Assembly: GCA_024642605.1 (NCBI GenBank)
Contig: JAHEAT010000006.1
Location: 1-39,637, forward strand
Source: Microbacteriaceae bacterium
GTDB taxonomy: Bacteria > Actinomycetota > Actinomycetes > Actinomycetales > Microbacteriaceae
DNA length: 39,637 nt
Reading direction: 5' to 3'
Position numbers and translations under genes: made by a program. The stretch's first letter is position 1. Every line of letters begins with the position of its first letter. The notes beneath the pieces are model-generated. The model ran no database searches. It saw nothing but the letters and a program-made list of their open reading frames with translations, and was not told where the DNA came from. This document shows, in pieces, positions 24,360-33,043 of this stretch.

Positions 24360-25253
24360 ATGACGAAAGTTTTGATCACCGGAGTGAGCGGCAGTCTCGG
24401 CCGGTTCTTGGCCCAAGACTTTCTGGCACGCGGATACGAGGTGATTGGTATGTCGCGAACCAACCCGGAGATTTCGGGTGTCGAACACATTGCGCACGAC
24501 CTCAAAGACGCGTTCGTTGGCAGGCTCGACCCTCAAGTTGCTGTGATCAACTGCGCCGCCATCACGCGTGACGGTAATAGCAGGGCGCTTGAGCAAGCGA
24601 ACCTTGACATTACCCAAAACGCCCTTCGATTAACGCGGGGGCCGTTTGTGCAGGTGAGCACCTCGAGTGTTTACGATTTGCGCGGGCCGAGCATCCGCGT
24701 AGAAGAGGCGGAAGCAACCGCCGACTACGGGTTTTTAAACAGCTACTCGCGCTCGAAGTTTGCCTCCGAGAAGCTGGTGAGCCAGCAGACTTCTGGTGAC
24801 TTCGTAATTTTGCGGCCGCACGCATTGATTGGCCCGACCGACCAAACACTAGGCCCTCGAGTGCGACGAGCCATTCGAAACGGCAAGCTCTACCTGCCTG
24901 GAGCTGGCTCCGCCAAGCACGAATTCACATCGTTCGCCAACTTCGCCGAAGCGATTCACCTGTCGCTAACAGCAATGGCACACGGCACAGTGCTGAATCG
25001 ACCAATCAATGTGTCGAACGGTGTTAGCACTTCGATTCGCGATGCAATCAAGCTGGGGTTGGGTGCCGAGAGCCCTGAGATGAGAAATTTGCCATTGGCT
25101 TTGGCTTGGTCGGCGGCGAGCATCGCCGAAGCGCTAGCTGCACCAAATGCTGAGCCCAGAATTTCGCGCTACCAGATTGCGCAGTTGGCTTTTGATCGCA
25201 GCTACAACCTGGATTCAGCCAGGGAGCTTTTAGGTTACGTGCCCAAAAACTAA
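24360..25253 (+). CDS. OleD-like NAD(P)-dependent short-chain dehydrogenase/epimerase
   Basis: A 297-residue extended SDR protein. The cofactor loop GVSGSLG is at 8-14 and the catalytic YSRSK at 129-133 with Ser103 (VSTSSVYD) upstream. The C-terminal pattern ending in ARELLGYVP is seen in the 3-beta-HSD/OleD and epimerase groups. In Ole pathways OleD reduces the 2-alkyl-3-keto acid to the 3-hydroxy acid. The frame is open further upstream, but ATG 24360 begins the conserved fold; it lies 31 bases after the ligase stop with a weak GCGAG site. A sugar epimerase is the main alternative, given the GT2 gene. It ends 6 bases from the tRNA-Thr gene. Confidence 0.78.
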   Translation: MTKVLITGVSGSLGRFLAQDFLARGYEVIGMSRTNPEISGVEHIAHDLKDAFVGRLDPQVAVINCAAITRDGNSRALEQANLDITQNALRLTRGPFVQVSTSSVYDLRGPSIRVEEAEATADYGFLNSYSRSKFASEKLVSQQTSGDFVILRPHALIGPTDQTLGPRVRRAIRNGKLYLPGAGSAKHEFTSFANFAEAIHLSLTAMAHGTVLNRPINVSNGVSTSIRDAIKLGLGAESPEMRNLPLALAWSAASIAEALAAPNAEPRISRYQIAQLAFDRSYNLDSARELLGYVPKN

Positions 25254-25259
25254 GGGCTT

Positions 25260-25335
25260 TGGAGCCACCCAGGAGAATCGAACTCCTGACCTGCTCTTTA
25301 CGAGGGAGCTGCTCTACCGACTGAGCTAGGGTGGC
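25260..25335 (-). tRNA. tRNA-Thr (anticodon CGT)
   Basis: Cloverleaf on the minus strand: acceptor GCCACCC/GGGTGGC, D arm GCTC/GAGC, anticodon stem GCTCC/AGAGC with a single mismatch next to the loop CTCGTAA, T arm AGGAG/CTCCT with loop TTCGATT. Anticodon CGT reads ACG. The CCA end is encoded (25260-25262). It marks the border between the OleA-like operon and the topA operon. Confidence 0.95.
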
Positions 25336-25386
25336 GTGCGCGAGATGCTCGGCGACCCGACAAGTTTAGCCCAAGCGTCGCATCAA

Positions 25387-26280
25387 CTAAATGAGACCGA
25401 GGCGTTCCAAGCGTCGAAGGGCACCATCTTCGATCGGGCTTTCGGGGCCGATGACGACACGAATGGCTCGCAGCATCCAAGCGGTAAACGGAGTAACCCA
25501 GTGGCCCGGGGTTTTGAGCCCGAGGAGCGTGCGGTACTTCGGCTGCAGGCTTGCCACGGCGGCCAGCCAAAGCACACGGTAAATCGGTCGGGCATACCAA
25601 GGCAAGCCGACTTTTTTAATAAACCCGATGACCTTGCGGGTTTGCTCGTCGCAGCGAAGTACCGAATCGAATGAGTTCATTTGCTCAACTAGTTGCGCGT
25701 AATCGATCGGAACCCTCTTGAGCCCCAGCGGCGCAACCGAACGACCCCAAAGTTTTACATACGCGTCGGGGTCGACCGGGCTGGTCGTGAACTGATTGTG
25801 GGCCGCCAGAAAAGACTCGGTGAAAGCGAGGTGCACCCACAGCAACAGGTCTTGATCGGCCGCGCGATAGGCAATCGGCTTGGCATCCACTTGGTAACTA
25901 CCCGAAACTCGTTGGTGAAGCCGATTAACTCGCGAGGCTTCGGTTTCGACGGCATCGGTGCAAGCAAACGTAGTGACGGTGAGCCAGCGAATTGTGCCAC
26001 TGAGCCGACCCAAAGCATCGGTTTCGTAGCGCGAGTGCTGAGAGACCCCGGCGAGCGACCCAGGATGCAGTGCCTGCATCAATAGCGCACGGATGCCACC
26101 GACCAACGTGCCGAAGTCCCGGTGAACAATCCAAGGCTCGTCGGTTGGCAAGTAAAGGCCACCAGTTTCACCATCGGCAATCACCTTGAGCCAGGGTGGA
26201 ACGCCATCGGGTGCGCCAGAGAGTAGCTGACGAAACTTGACCGAAAAGTACTCTTGAACCCGGTTATTTTTGTGATTCAC
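25387..26280 (-). CDS. MpaB/rubber-oxygenase family protein (DUF2236)
   Basis: A 297-residue predicted heme oxygenase of the DUF2236 family, which includes MpaB and latex-clearing proteins. The characteristic segment HRDFGTLVGG...LLMQALHPG..AGVSQHS is at about 53-82, with a second family block from LWVHLAFTESFLAAHNQF onward. No signal peptide. It begins with GTG directly after the TAG of the hydrolase gene, so it is translationally coupled to the topA operon, and ends before tRNA-Thr. The substrate is unknown; oxidation of an isoprenoid or fatty chain would fit the family, and a link with the lipid operon across the tRNA is a guess. Confidence 0.85.
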   Translation of the reverse strand: MNHKNNRVQEYFSVKFRQLLSGAPDGVPPWLKVIADGETGGLYLPTDEPWIVHRDFGTLVGGIRALLMQALHPGSLAGVSQHSRYETDALGRLSGTIRWLTVTTFACTDAVETEASRVNRLHQRVSGSYQVDAKPIAYRAADQDLLLWVHLAFTESFLAAHNQFTTSPVDPDAYVKLWGRSVAPLGLKRVPIDYAQLVEQMNSFDSVLRCDEQTRKVIGFIKKVGLPWYARPIYRVLWLAAVASLQPKYRTLLGLKTPGHWVTPFTAWMLRAIRVVIGPESPIEDGALRRLERLGLI

Positions 26281-27786
26281 CTAGCAAACCGGTTCTTTAG
26301 AAGGCAGTGTGCCCTCAATGAGGAAGGTATCGACAGCATCGTTCACGCAAGCATTTGAGCGACCATAGGCGGTGTGCCCTTCGCCCTTGTAGGTAATGAG
26401 GAAGCCGTCGGCGAGAACATCGTGCGCAAGTGAAACCGCCTGTTCATACGGGGTCGCCGGGTCGCCGGTAGTTCCTACGACAACAATCGTTGGGGCACCC
26501 GTCGCCTTGTAATCCTTTGGAGCGGCTACCACCGGGTAAGGCCAGTTTTCGCATCCCAAAGCGCCGAACTGCCAGTACCTGCCAAACACTCTGCCAACCT
26601 TTGACAAACGTTTATTCTGGGTCTGCATAGATGCCATGTCGGAAGGCTGTCGGCTATCGAGGCAAGAAATTGCGATGTTGGCTTCGAACATGTTGCTTGA
26701 ATAGGTGCCGTCACCTCGGCGATCGTTGTAGAAGTCAGCCATGCGCAAGAGCATGTCTCCAGAGCCTTCTTTGGCTTCATTCAATCCCTGCGTAAGGTAT
26801 TGCCAAAAATCTTCGGAATACATCGCCATAATTAGGGCCGTAACGGCACCCGTGATGTTGAGTTCGCGACCACTCTCGGTGGGTAGCGGATGCGTTTCGG
26901 TGTGAATCAGCCAAGCTTCGAGTTGGTCGAGTGCGTGATTTACCGAGCCGCTGAGCGGGCATTCGGGGTGTTTTACGCAGTCGGTTGCGTAATTCTGGAT
27001 TGCGAGCTCAAATCCGGAGAGCTGGTTGTACGACTTATCGGCGTCGCTGACGGTTGGGTTCTCGGCGCCGTCGAGCACGAACCTACCGACGCGTTCGGGG
27101 TAAAGCGTGGCATAGGTGGCTCCGAGGAAGGTGCCGTAAGAAAAGCCTAGATAGTCGAGCTTGTCATCTTGCAGGTAGGCGCGAATCACATCCATGTCGC
27201 GGGCTGCCGATTGGGTGTCTAGAAAAGCCAAGACATCGCCGGTGTTTGCCTTGCAACCGTCGACGAAGGTCTTGATCTGGGAGCGCTCCCAGGCGAGGTA
27301 TTTAGCCGAACCAGTTTCATAGGGGCTATCGCCGTAGAAGTAATTATCGAGGCCTTTAGCCGGCAAGCAATTTACGGGCGAGCTGGCGCCAGTACCGCGC
27401 GGGTCGAAACCGATGAAGTTGTATTTGGTTTGAAGCGCCTCGGTTCCAAGTCCGTCGAACTGGTCACGAACAAACGAAACACCAGACGCTCCAGGCCCGC
27501 CGGGGTTAAGAAGTAGGTTTCCGACTGCCCCTTTGGCGTTGTGGCGAATCACGCTAATCTCGATGGTTTTACCCTCTGGATGTGACCAGTCCATGGGCAC
27601 TTCTACCTTTGAGCAATCGAAATCGCCACAGGTAGTCCAGTTGATTGGCTGTGTGTAGAACTTGGCCAGGCTTTGGTCGATGCCAGCTTCGAGTTCGCGG
27701 GCATTCGAGGTGACCGAGCATCCCGACAGCGAAACCAGGGTTGCGATGGCGGCGATGGCGGCCAAAAACTTGCGTGCGATGCTCAC
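26281..27786 (-). CDS. Secreted alpha/beta hydrolase, TAP-like (tripeptidyl aminopeptidase family)
   Basis: A 501-residue exported lipoprotein hydrolase. The signal peptide ends at lipobox LSGC with Cys23. The fold shows the oxyanion NPGGPG (94-99), nucleophile elbow GFSYGT (Ser216), the late DPATP Asp region and the closing GEGHTAYG His, plus the TAP-like C-terminal domain. Such enzymes release short peptides from the N-terminus of proteins outside the cell. It starts with GTG, 2 bases after the holB stop, with AGGGG upstream. Because it is secreted and of the peptidase class it is not a replacement for OleB. Confidence 0.9.
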   Translation of the reverse strand: MSIARKFLAAIAAIATLVSLSGCSVTSNARELEAGIDQSLAKFYTQPINWTTCGDFDCSKVEVPMDWSHPEGKTIEISVIRHNAKGAVGNLLLNPGGPGASGVSFVRDQFDGLGTEALQTKYNFIGFDPRGTGASSPVNCLPAKGLDNYFYGDSPYETGSAKYLAWERSQIKTFVDGCKANTGDVLAFLDTQSAARDMDVIRAYLQDDKLDYLGFSYGTFLGATYATLYPERVGRFVLDGAENPTVSDADKSYNQLSGFELAIQNYATDCVKHPECPLSGSVNHALDQLEAWLIHTETHPLPTESGRELNITGAVTALIMAMYSEDFWQYLTQGLNEAKEGSGDMLLRMADFYNDRRGDGTYSSNMFEANIAISCLDSRQPSDMASMQTQNKRLSKVGRVFGRYWQFGALGCENWPYPVVAAPKDYKATGAPTIVVVGTTGDPATPYEQAVSLAHDVLADGFLITYKGEGHTAYGRSNACVNDAVDTFLIEGTLPSKEPVC

Positions 27787-27788
27787 AA

Positions 27789-28946
27789 CTACCCCTGCCT
27801 TACCTGTAACGAGACTGCTAGAGCATCAAGCACCAACTGCTCGCGAACATTCCGTTCGATTCTGTGACGAGCGCGCTCAATTGACTCGAGCTTCTCAATC
27901 GTGTGCTCGGGTTTGGTGCGGTGAGCTAACTCGGTAATCTCGGCCACCAAGTCTTGATTCACCAGTGGCACATTGGCAACCAGTTGAACCGTCATGACAT
28001 CACGATAAAGGGCGAGCAAATCGACCAGAATGCGGTCGAGGCCATCGCGCAAACTGCGCTTGGAGCGGCGCTTCTGTGCCTCTTCTAGGTTCTTAATCTC
28101 AGTTCGCAGCGCTGGTGGAATCGTATCGCTCAGCCCAAGCCCCATCGATGCCAGCAAAGCGGCGCGTTCTTCTTCGTCGCGGCTCTTGGTTAGTGCATCG
28201 GCGTCTTTTTGGGCCAGTTCAAGCCAGCGATCGCAAGTGCGCACGGCATCGGTGACGGTGTGTATGGCCATAGCTGCCTTGAGAGTGTCTTTGCGTCGCG
28301 CTCTTGCCTCGGAGCTTGTGGCTAGCCGCCTGGCCATGCCAATGTGACTTTGTGATTCTGCCGCTACCTGGTGCGCGAGCTTTGGCTCGATGCCATCGCG
28401 GGTGATCAGCAGTTGTGCCACGTCTTCGATCGAAGGCACCTTCAAACCCACTCGCCTGACCCGCGAGCGAATGGTGGGGAGCATGTCGACTTCCGAAGGA
28501 GCACAGAGTATCCAGAGTGTTCCAATGGGCGGTTCTTCGAGTGCTTTCAACAAAATGTTCGAAGCGGTGGGAGTCATTCGGTCGGCGTCTTCGATGATCA
28601 TTATGCGAAATCGACCAACCGAAGAACCCATGATCGAGGCCGAAACGAGTTCGCGAATCTCGGCGATCGTAATCTGCACCTTTTCGGTTGACAGCACCTG
28701 GATGTCGGGGTGCGTGCCTGCCTTGGCCAGAACACAAGACTGGCAGGTGCCGCATCCTTGGTCTTTACATTGGAGCGCAGCAGCAAAAGCGAACGCAAGG
28801 TTTGAGCGACCAGACCCTGGCGGTCCGGTGATTAGCCACGAGTGAAACACGCCTTCGTCACGATGGCGAACCGCGGTTTCTACTAGCTCGACGGCTTCGG
28901 TTTGAGCGAGGAGTTCGTGCCAAATCGGTTTGTGCTCGCCGACCAC
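27789..28946 (-). CDS. holB: DNA polymerase III subunit delta' (clamp loader)
   Basis: Part of the clamp-loader complex that puts the sliding clamp on DNA. Walker A GPPGSGRSNLAF, the zinc-binding cysteines CxxxxCxxCxxC in KDQGCGTCQSC, and the EDADRMTPTASNILLKALEEP motif (SRC-like) are clear. The frame opens at 29027 inside tmk, but a GTG at 28946, one base after the tmk stop, has GGAG 6 bases upstream and starts at the family's usual IWHELLAQ-type N-terminus; this gives 385 residues. The tmk-holB order is common in bacteria. Translation couples to the hydrolase gene downstream. Confidence 0.92.
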   Translation of the reverse strand: MVGEHKPIWHELLAQTEAVELVETAVRHRDEGVFHSWLITGPPGSGRSNLAFAFAAALQCKDQGCGTCQSCVLAKAGTHPDIQVLSTEKVQITIAEIRELVSASIMGSSVGRFRIMIIEDADRMTPTASNILLKALEEPPIGTLWILCAPSEVDMLPTIRSRVRRVGLKVPSIEDVAQLLITRDGIEPKLAHQVAAESQSHIGMARRLATSSEARARRKDTLKAAMAIHTVTDAVRTCDRWLELAQKDADALTKSRDEEERAALLASMGLGLSDTIPPALRTEIKNLEEAQKRRSKRSLRDGLDRILVDLLALYRDVMTVQLVANVPLVNQDLVAEITELAHRTKPEHTIEKLESIERARHRIERNVREQLVLDALAVSLQVRQG

Positions 28947-28947
28947 T

Positions 28948-29574
28948 CTAGGCTCCAGTTGTGAGAAGCGGGCCGATTCGGCCACGAATTTGTGACTGAA
29001 TTGCTTCGAGTGAATCGTTAGCGTCAACCACTAAGAAGCGCTCTGGCTCGGCTGCTGCGAGCTCTAGATAGCTTGCACGCACGGCCTCAAAAAAGTCGAG
29101 TTTTTCTCGCTCGAGTCGATCTGGTGCAGTGCCGGTTTTACTTCGTCTTGCTACAGCAGCTTCGGCCTCGAGGTCGAGCAGCACCGTGAGGTTTGGCAAC
29201 AGCCCCCGAGTTGCCCAAACCGAAAGGTCGCGCACCTCGTTTGCCCCGAGCACTCTTCCAGCGCCTTGATAAGCAACCGATGAATCGAGGTACCGGTCGC
29301 CGATCACCACCTGGCCCTGCTCGAGAGCTGGGCGAATCACGGTGGCTACGTGGTGCGCGCGGTCGGCTGCGTAAAGAAGAGCTTCGGCTCGCGCATCAAC
29401 ATGGCCGCTGTGTAACAGCAACTGGCGAATTGATTTACCCAATTCGGTGCCGCCTGGCTCGAAGGTTCGAACAACCGATCGACCGTTCTCAGTGAGATAG
29501 GTTTCCAGCAGGTCGGCCTGAGTCGACTTGCCGACACCGTCAATCCCCTCGAAGGTGATAAATAAACCTGCCAC
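28948..29574 (-). CDS. tmk: Thymidylate kinase
   Basis: Phosphorylates dTMP to dTDP with ATP for DNA synthesis. 208 residues. P-loop FEGIDGVGKST is at 7-17, the RTFEPGGTELG segment and the DRYLDSSVAYQGAGR nucleoside-binding motif follow. The start is GTG, two bases after the topA stop, making topA-tmk-holB a single coupled unit. No oddities. Confidence 0.96.
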   Translation of the reverse strand: MAGLFITFEGIDGVGKSTQADLLETYLTENGRSVVRTFEPGGTELGKSIRQLLLHSGHVDARAEALLYAADRAHHVATVIRPALEQGQVVIGDRYLDSSVAYQGAGRVLGANEVRDLSVWATRGLLPNLTVLLDLEAEAAVARRSKTGTAPDRLEREKLDFFEAVRASYLELAAAEPERFLVVDANDSLEAIQSQIRGRIGPLLTTGA

Positions 29575-29576
29575 GA

Positions 29577-32258
29577 CTACTTCTTTCGAGTGGATCCGCG
29601 TTTGACTACGCGCGAGGCGGTTGGGCGCTTGCCGCGACCGGTTTTGGCTGGGGCCTGGCCCGGCTCAAGACCTAGTTTTTCGCGGCGAATCGCAAGAAGC
29701 TCGAACGCGCGATCAGCCGTCATATCTTCGATGTTGTCGTCTTTAGGAATGGTGGCATTCACAAAGGTGTCGGTTACGTACGCACCAAACTGGCCGGTCT
29801 TGATGGTTACCGCACCCTGGCTGGCTGGGTCGTCACCAAACTCTCGAAGCGGAGTTGCCGCGGTGCGACGCGCGCCATATTTCGGCTGATTGTAGAGCTC
29901 GATGGCCTCTTCGAGGGTGATCGAGAAAATCTGATCTTCGCTGCCGAGAGAACGTGATTCTTTACCCTTCAAAAGGTAAGGGCCAAACTTTCCGTTTTGA
30001 ACGGTGATGTCAACTCCCGACTCTGGATCGACTCCAACAACTCGAGGCAGAGCCAGAAGCCGAAGTGCGGTTTCTAGATCGATAGAGTGCGGATCCATGG
30101 TCTTAAAAAGCGAACCAGTCTTTGGCTTGGCAGCATCTGGGTCGTCTAACACCACGTATGGTCCAAAGCGTCCATCTTTGAACAGAACCTCAAAGCCTGT
30201 CTCAGGGTCTATGCCGAGAACCTTGTCGGTCACGACCGGGGCATCCACGAGCTCTTGCGCTTTGGTAGGCGTGAGTTCATCGGGTGCAAGACCTTCTGGA
30301 ATGTTAACGATGCGACGACCATTTTCGTCGGCACCCTCGGCGTTCGGCTCACCAAAAATTTCGAGATACGGGCCGTATTGTCCGGTGCGAAGCGTGATTG
30401 CGTCGGTGATGGCTAACGAGTTGATCGCTCTCGGGTCTTGGTCGAGAATGTGAGTTGCGGTGAACTGCAAGCCTTCGTTCTCTGATGCACCAAAGTAGAA
30501 CTTGTTTAGCCAATCTAAGTAGTTGAGCTCACCATCGGCGATGCGGTCGAGATCTTCTTCCATCGCCGCAGTGAATTCGTAGTCGATCAACTTGCCGAAA
30601 TTCTCTTCGAGGAATCGTGTGACTGTGAATGCAATCCATTCAGGAACCAAAGCCTGGCCGCGCTTAGAAACGTAACCCTTGTTGATGATGGTCGACATGA
30701 TGTTTGCGTAGGTAGAAGGGCGGCCAATACCGTCTTCTTCGAGCGCCTTAACCAGGCTCGCTTCGGTGTAACGAGGAGGTGGAGTGGTCTGATGACCCTT
30801 GGCAAAGATTTCGTCGAGCTTGAGAGTTTGACCCACTTCGAGGTTTGGAAGCTTTGACTCTTTTTCGTCGGAGTCTTCCTCGTTGCGACGCTCATCGTGA
30901 CCTTCTTCATAGGCGGCTAGAAAGCCTCGGAAGGTAACCACGGTGCCAGAGGCGCTGAACTCGAGTGATTTACCGGTTACCGGTGCAACCTGAATTCGAG
31001 CGGTGGTGGTTGAGACCTTGGCGTCTTCCATCTGTGAGGCAACCGTGCGCTTCCAGATAAGTTCATAGAGGTCGTAGGCGCGGCCGCTAAGCTGCGAAGC
31101 AACTTCGGCTGGAGAGCGAAACGCTTCACCGGCCGGGCGAATCGCTTCGTGGGCCTCTTGCGCGTTCTTTGACTTGCCGGCGTAAACACGTGGTTTGTCG
31201 GCGACTAGTTCTGAGCCGAACATGGCTGCAGCCTGCGCTCTGGCAGCCGCAATCGCTTGCTGCGATAGCGTTGGCGAGTCGGTTCTCATGTAGGTGATGA
31301 AACCCTCTTGGTAGAGACCTTGGGCGGTATCCATGGTTTGTTTCGCCGACATGCGCAGCTTGCGCGATGCCTCCTGTTGAAGTGTAGAGGTGGTGAATGG
31401 CGCAGCTGGGCGACGAGTGCTTGGTTTGGCCTCTACCGAAACAACCTTCACGCCGACCGAACTGTCTTTGGCTCCGGCGGCGAAGGCTTCGGCTGTTGCT
31501 TCGTCGAGCAAGATTACGTCGGCGGTTAGAACACCTTTGTCATCAAAAGATTCACCAGTGGCGATCTTCTTCGAGTCGATGCTTACCAGCTTGGCTTCGA
31601 AACCAGATTCAGACTCGGATGTCTTGAACAGCGCCTTTACGTCGAAATAAGAGGCCGAGACGAATGCCATGCGCTCACGCTCACGCTCAACCACCAGGCG
31701 AACCGCCGGAGACTGCACGCGACCTGCGCTGAGGCCGCGGTTTATCTTGCGCCAAAGGACTGGCGAGATCTCATAACCAAAGAGTCGGTCGACAATTCGC
31801 CGAGTTTCTTGAGCCTGCACCAGATCGTCATCGAGTGCTCGAGTGTGGCCAAGGGCAGCCTGAATGGCTTCTTTGGTGATTTCGTGAAAAACCATTCGTT
31901 TCACAGGAACTTTTGGCTTCAAAACCTGAAGCAGGTGCCAAGCGATGGCTTCGCCTTCGCGGTCTTCATCGGTTGCGAGGTAGAGCTCGGTGGCGTCTTT
32001 GAGAGCTGCCTTGAGTTCTGAAACAGTCTTAGATTTGCCGGGAGTAATGGCGTAGTAGGGCTCGAAGTTGTTTTCGATGTTGACGGCAAATTTGCCGAAC
32101 GGGCCCTTCTTCAACTCTTTCGGCAGATCGCGTGGTTCTACGAGTTCACGAATGTGACCAACTGAGGCTAAAACGGTGAATTCATCACCCAGGTAGCGCG
32201 AAATGGTCTTCGCCTTTGCCGGCGACTCTACGATTACTAGCTTTTGGCTTTGCGCCAA
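29577..32258 (-). CDS. topA: DNA topoisomerase I
   Basis: Relaxes negative supercoils (type IA). The Toprim domain with VESPAK (Glu11) and ATDEDREGE (Asp97, Asp99) is at the N-terminus, and the catalytic Tyr323 lies in FITYMRTDSPT. The C-terminal third holds several repeats of the FGPY(V/L) type (actinobacterial TOPRIM C-terminal repeats) and a basic tail (KRGSTRKK), with no Cys zinc fingers. 893 residues. The TTG start at 32258 is supported by AGGAG 6 bases upstream. First gene of the topA operon. Confidence 0.97.
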   Translation of the reverse strand: MAQSQKLVIVESPAKAKTISRYLGDEFTVLASVGHIRELVEPRDLPKELKKGPFGKFAVNIENNFEPYYAITPGKSKTVSELKAALKDATELYLATDEDREGEAIAWHLLQVLKPKVPVKRMVFHEITKEAIQAALGHTRALDDDLVQAQETRRIVDRLFGYEISPVLWRKINRGLSAGRVQSPAVRLVVERERERMAFVSASYFDVKALFKTSESESGFEAKLVSIDSKKIATGESFDDKGVLTADVILLDEATAEAFAAGAKDSSVGVKVVSVEAKPSTRRPAAPFTTSTLQQEASRKLRMSAKQTMDTAQGLYQEGFITYMRTDSPTLSQQAIAAARAQAAAMFGSELVADKPRVYAGKSKNAQEAHEAIRPAGEAFRSPAEVASQLSGRAYDLYELIWKRTVASQMEDAKVSTTTARIQVAPVTGKSLEFSASGTVVTFRGFLAAYEEGHDERRNEEDSDEKESKLPNLEVGQTLKLDEIFAKGHQTTPPPRYTEASLVKALEEDGIGRPSTYANIMSTIINKGYVSKRGQALVPEWIAFTVTRFLEENFGKLIDYEFTAAMEEDLDRIADGELNYLDWLNKFYFGASENEGLQFTATHILDQDPRAINSLAITDAITLRTGQYGPYLEIFGEPNAEGADENGRRIVNIPEGLAPDELTPTKAQELVDAPVVTDKVLGIDPETGFEVLFKDGRFGPYVVLDDPDAAKPKTGSLFKTMDPHSIDLETALRLLALPRVVGVDPESGVDITVQNGKFGPYLLKGKESRSLGSEDQIFSITLEEAIELYNQPKYGARRTAATPLREFGDDPASQGAVTIKTGQFGAYVTDTFVNATIPKDDNIEDMTADRAFELLAIRREKLGLEPGQAPAKTGRGKRPTASRVVKRGSTRKK

Positions 32259-32282
32259 TTGGGCTCCTGACTTTCTGATGCC

Positions 32283-32585
32283 TCACGGTTGTCCCGCTCT
32301 TGCACTCGCGAAATGAACCATACCAAGCGATTTCATTGCAACGCGAATGTAGACGTCGAATCCGACAATACGACATTCGACAACTTTCACCATATTAAGT
32401 TGTGAAATCTCGGCCGCTACTTCACACGGATGCCCGGTGCGAAACCCGCTGAGCGCATCGGCTGCCGCGATGGCGGCTGTCTCGGCTGCGGTTGCCGCTC
32501 GGTCTGCCGCCTCGAATGCAACTTGCCAGCGCATTAGCATGAGCGCGGCAAGAAGCAGAATGCTTAAAGCGCCGACCGACAGCAA
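32283..32585 (-). CDS. TadE-like pilus-associated protein (helicase/secretion neighbourhood type)
   Basis: About 100 residues with one N-terminal membrane helix (LSVGALSILLLAALMLM) and a short exported domain with a Cys pair. The position after TadE matches the actinobacterial TadE-like protein found beside topA. The start is unclear: TTG 32585 begins at the helix edge, yet the frame runs upstream to 32638, encoding the family-like DDRGSGT segment, with only ATT codons as possible starts. A GAGG lies about 10 bases before the TTG. Confidence 0.65.
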   Translation of the reverse strand: MLSVGALSILLLAALMLMRWQVAFEAADRAATAAETAAIAAADALSGFRTGHPCEVAAEISQLNMVKVVECRIVGFDVYIRVAMKSLGMVHFASARAGQP

Positions 32586-32635
32586 TGTTCCCGAACCTCG
32601 ATCGTCGTTAAGTTCGGTGAATCTAATGTGCTGAA

Positions 32636-32962
32636 TTAGTAATCACCCAACCACACGCAATGGTTGAGCGATATTCTGCCGATCAGACTAGGCACTTCGG
32701 TTTTTAGGCAGAGTGCACCACCCTGACGCGACTTCTTTATATGCACACTCGGATGCCTGGCCCCAAACCATCGCGCAACGGCAGTTTCGGATTCTTGCCT
32801 CGCGAGAGCCCGTGCGTATTGAGCCAAATCAACCTCCACCGCATTTCGTTGTGCTTGTTCTTTGAGTTGCAGCAAACCGAATATGAGCAGGAGTACAAGC
32901 GCGGGTAGCGCTACGGCGAGCTCAGCCGTTACGGCCCCCCTATCGCAGTTGATGTTTTTCAC
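32636..32962 (-). CDS. TadE-family pseudopilin
   Basis: A 108-residue minor pilin of the tad system. The N-terminus RGAVTAELAVALPALVLLLIFG is the TadE processing and membrane segment, followed by an exported domain with Cys residues. GTG start at 32962 with AGGTGAAG upstream. It lies upstream of the TadE-like gene, with the long upstream frame of that gene starting right at its stop. Assembled at the membrane with the Flp pilus. Confidence 0.8.
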   Translation of the reverse strand: MKNINCDRGAVTAELAVALPALVLLLIFGLLQLKEQAQRNAVEVDLAQYARALARQESETAVARWFGARHPSVHIKKSRQGGALCLKTEVPSLIGRISLNHCVWLGDY

Positions 32963-33043
32963 GGCTTCACCTAAACATCAATCGCTCCCGCGGTGCGTAC
33001 AGCGCCCGCTAATGTTGATAACTAGATGAAAAGAGAGATTCAC

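Noticed and set aside
26281..27786. Secreted alpha/beta hydrolase as the missing OleB
   Set aside because: It has a lipoprotein signal peptide and TAP-like motifs; OleB is cytoplasmic and of the haloalkane-dehalogenase type.
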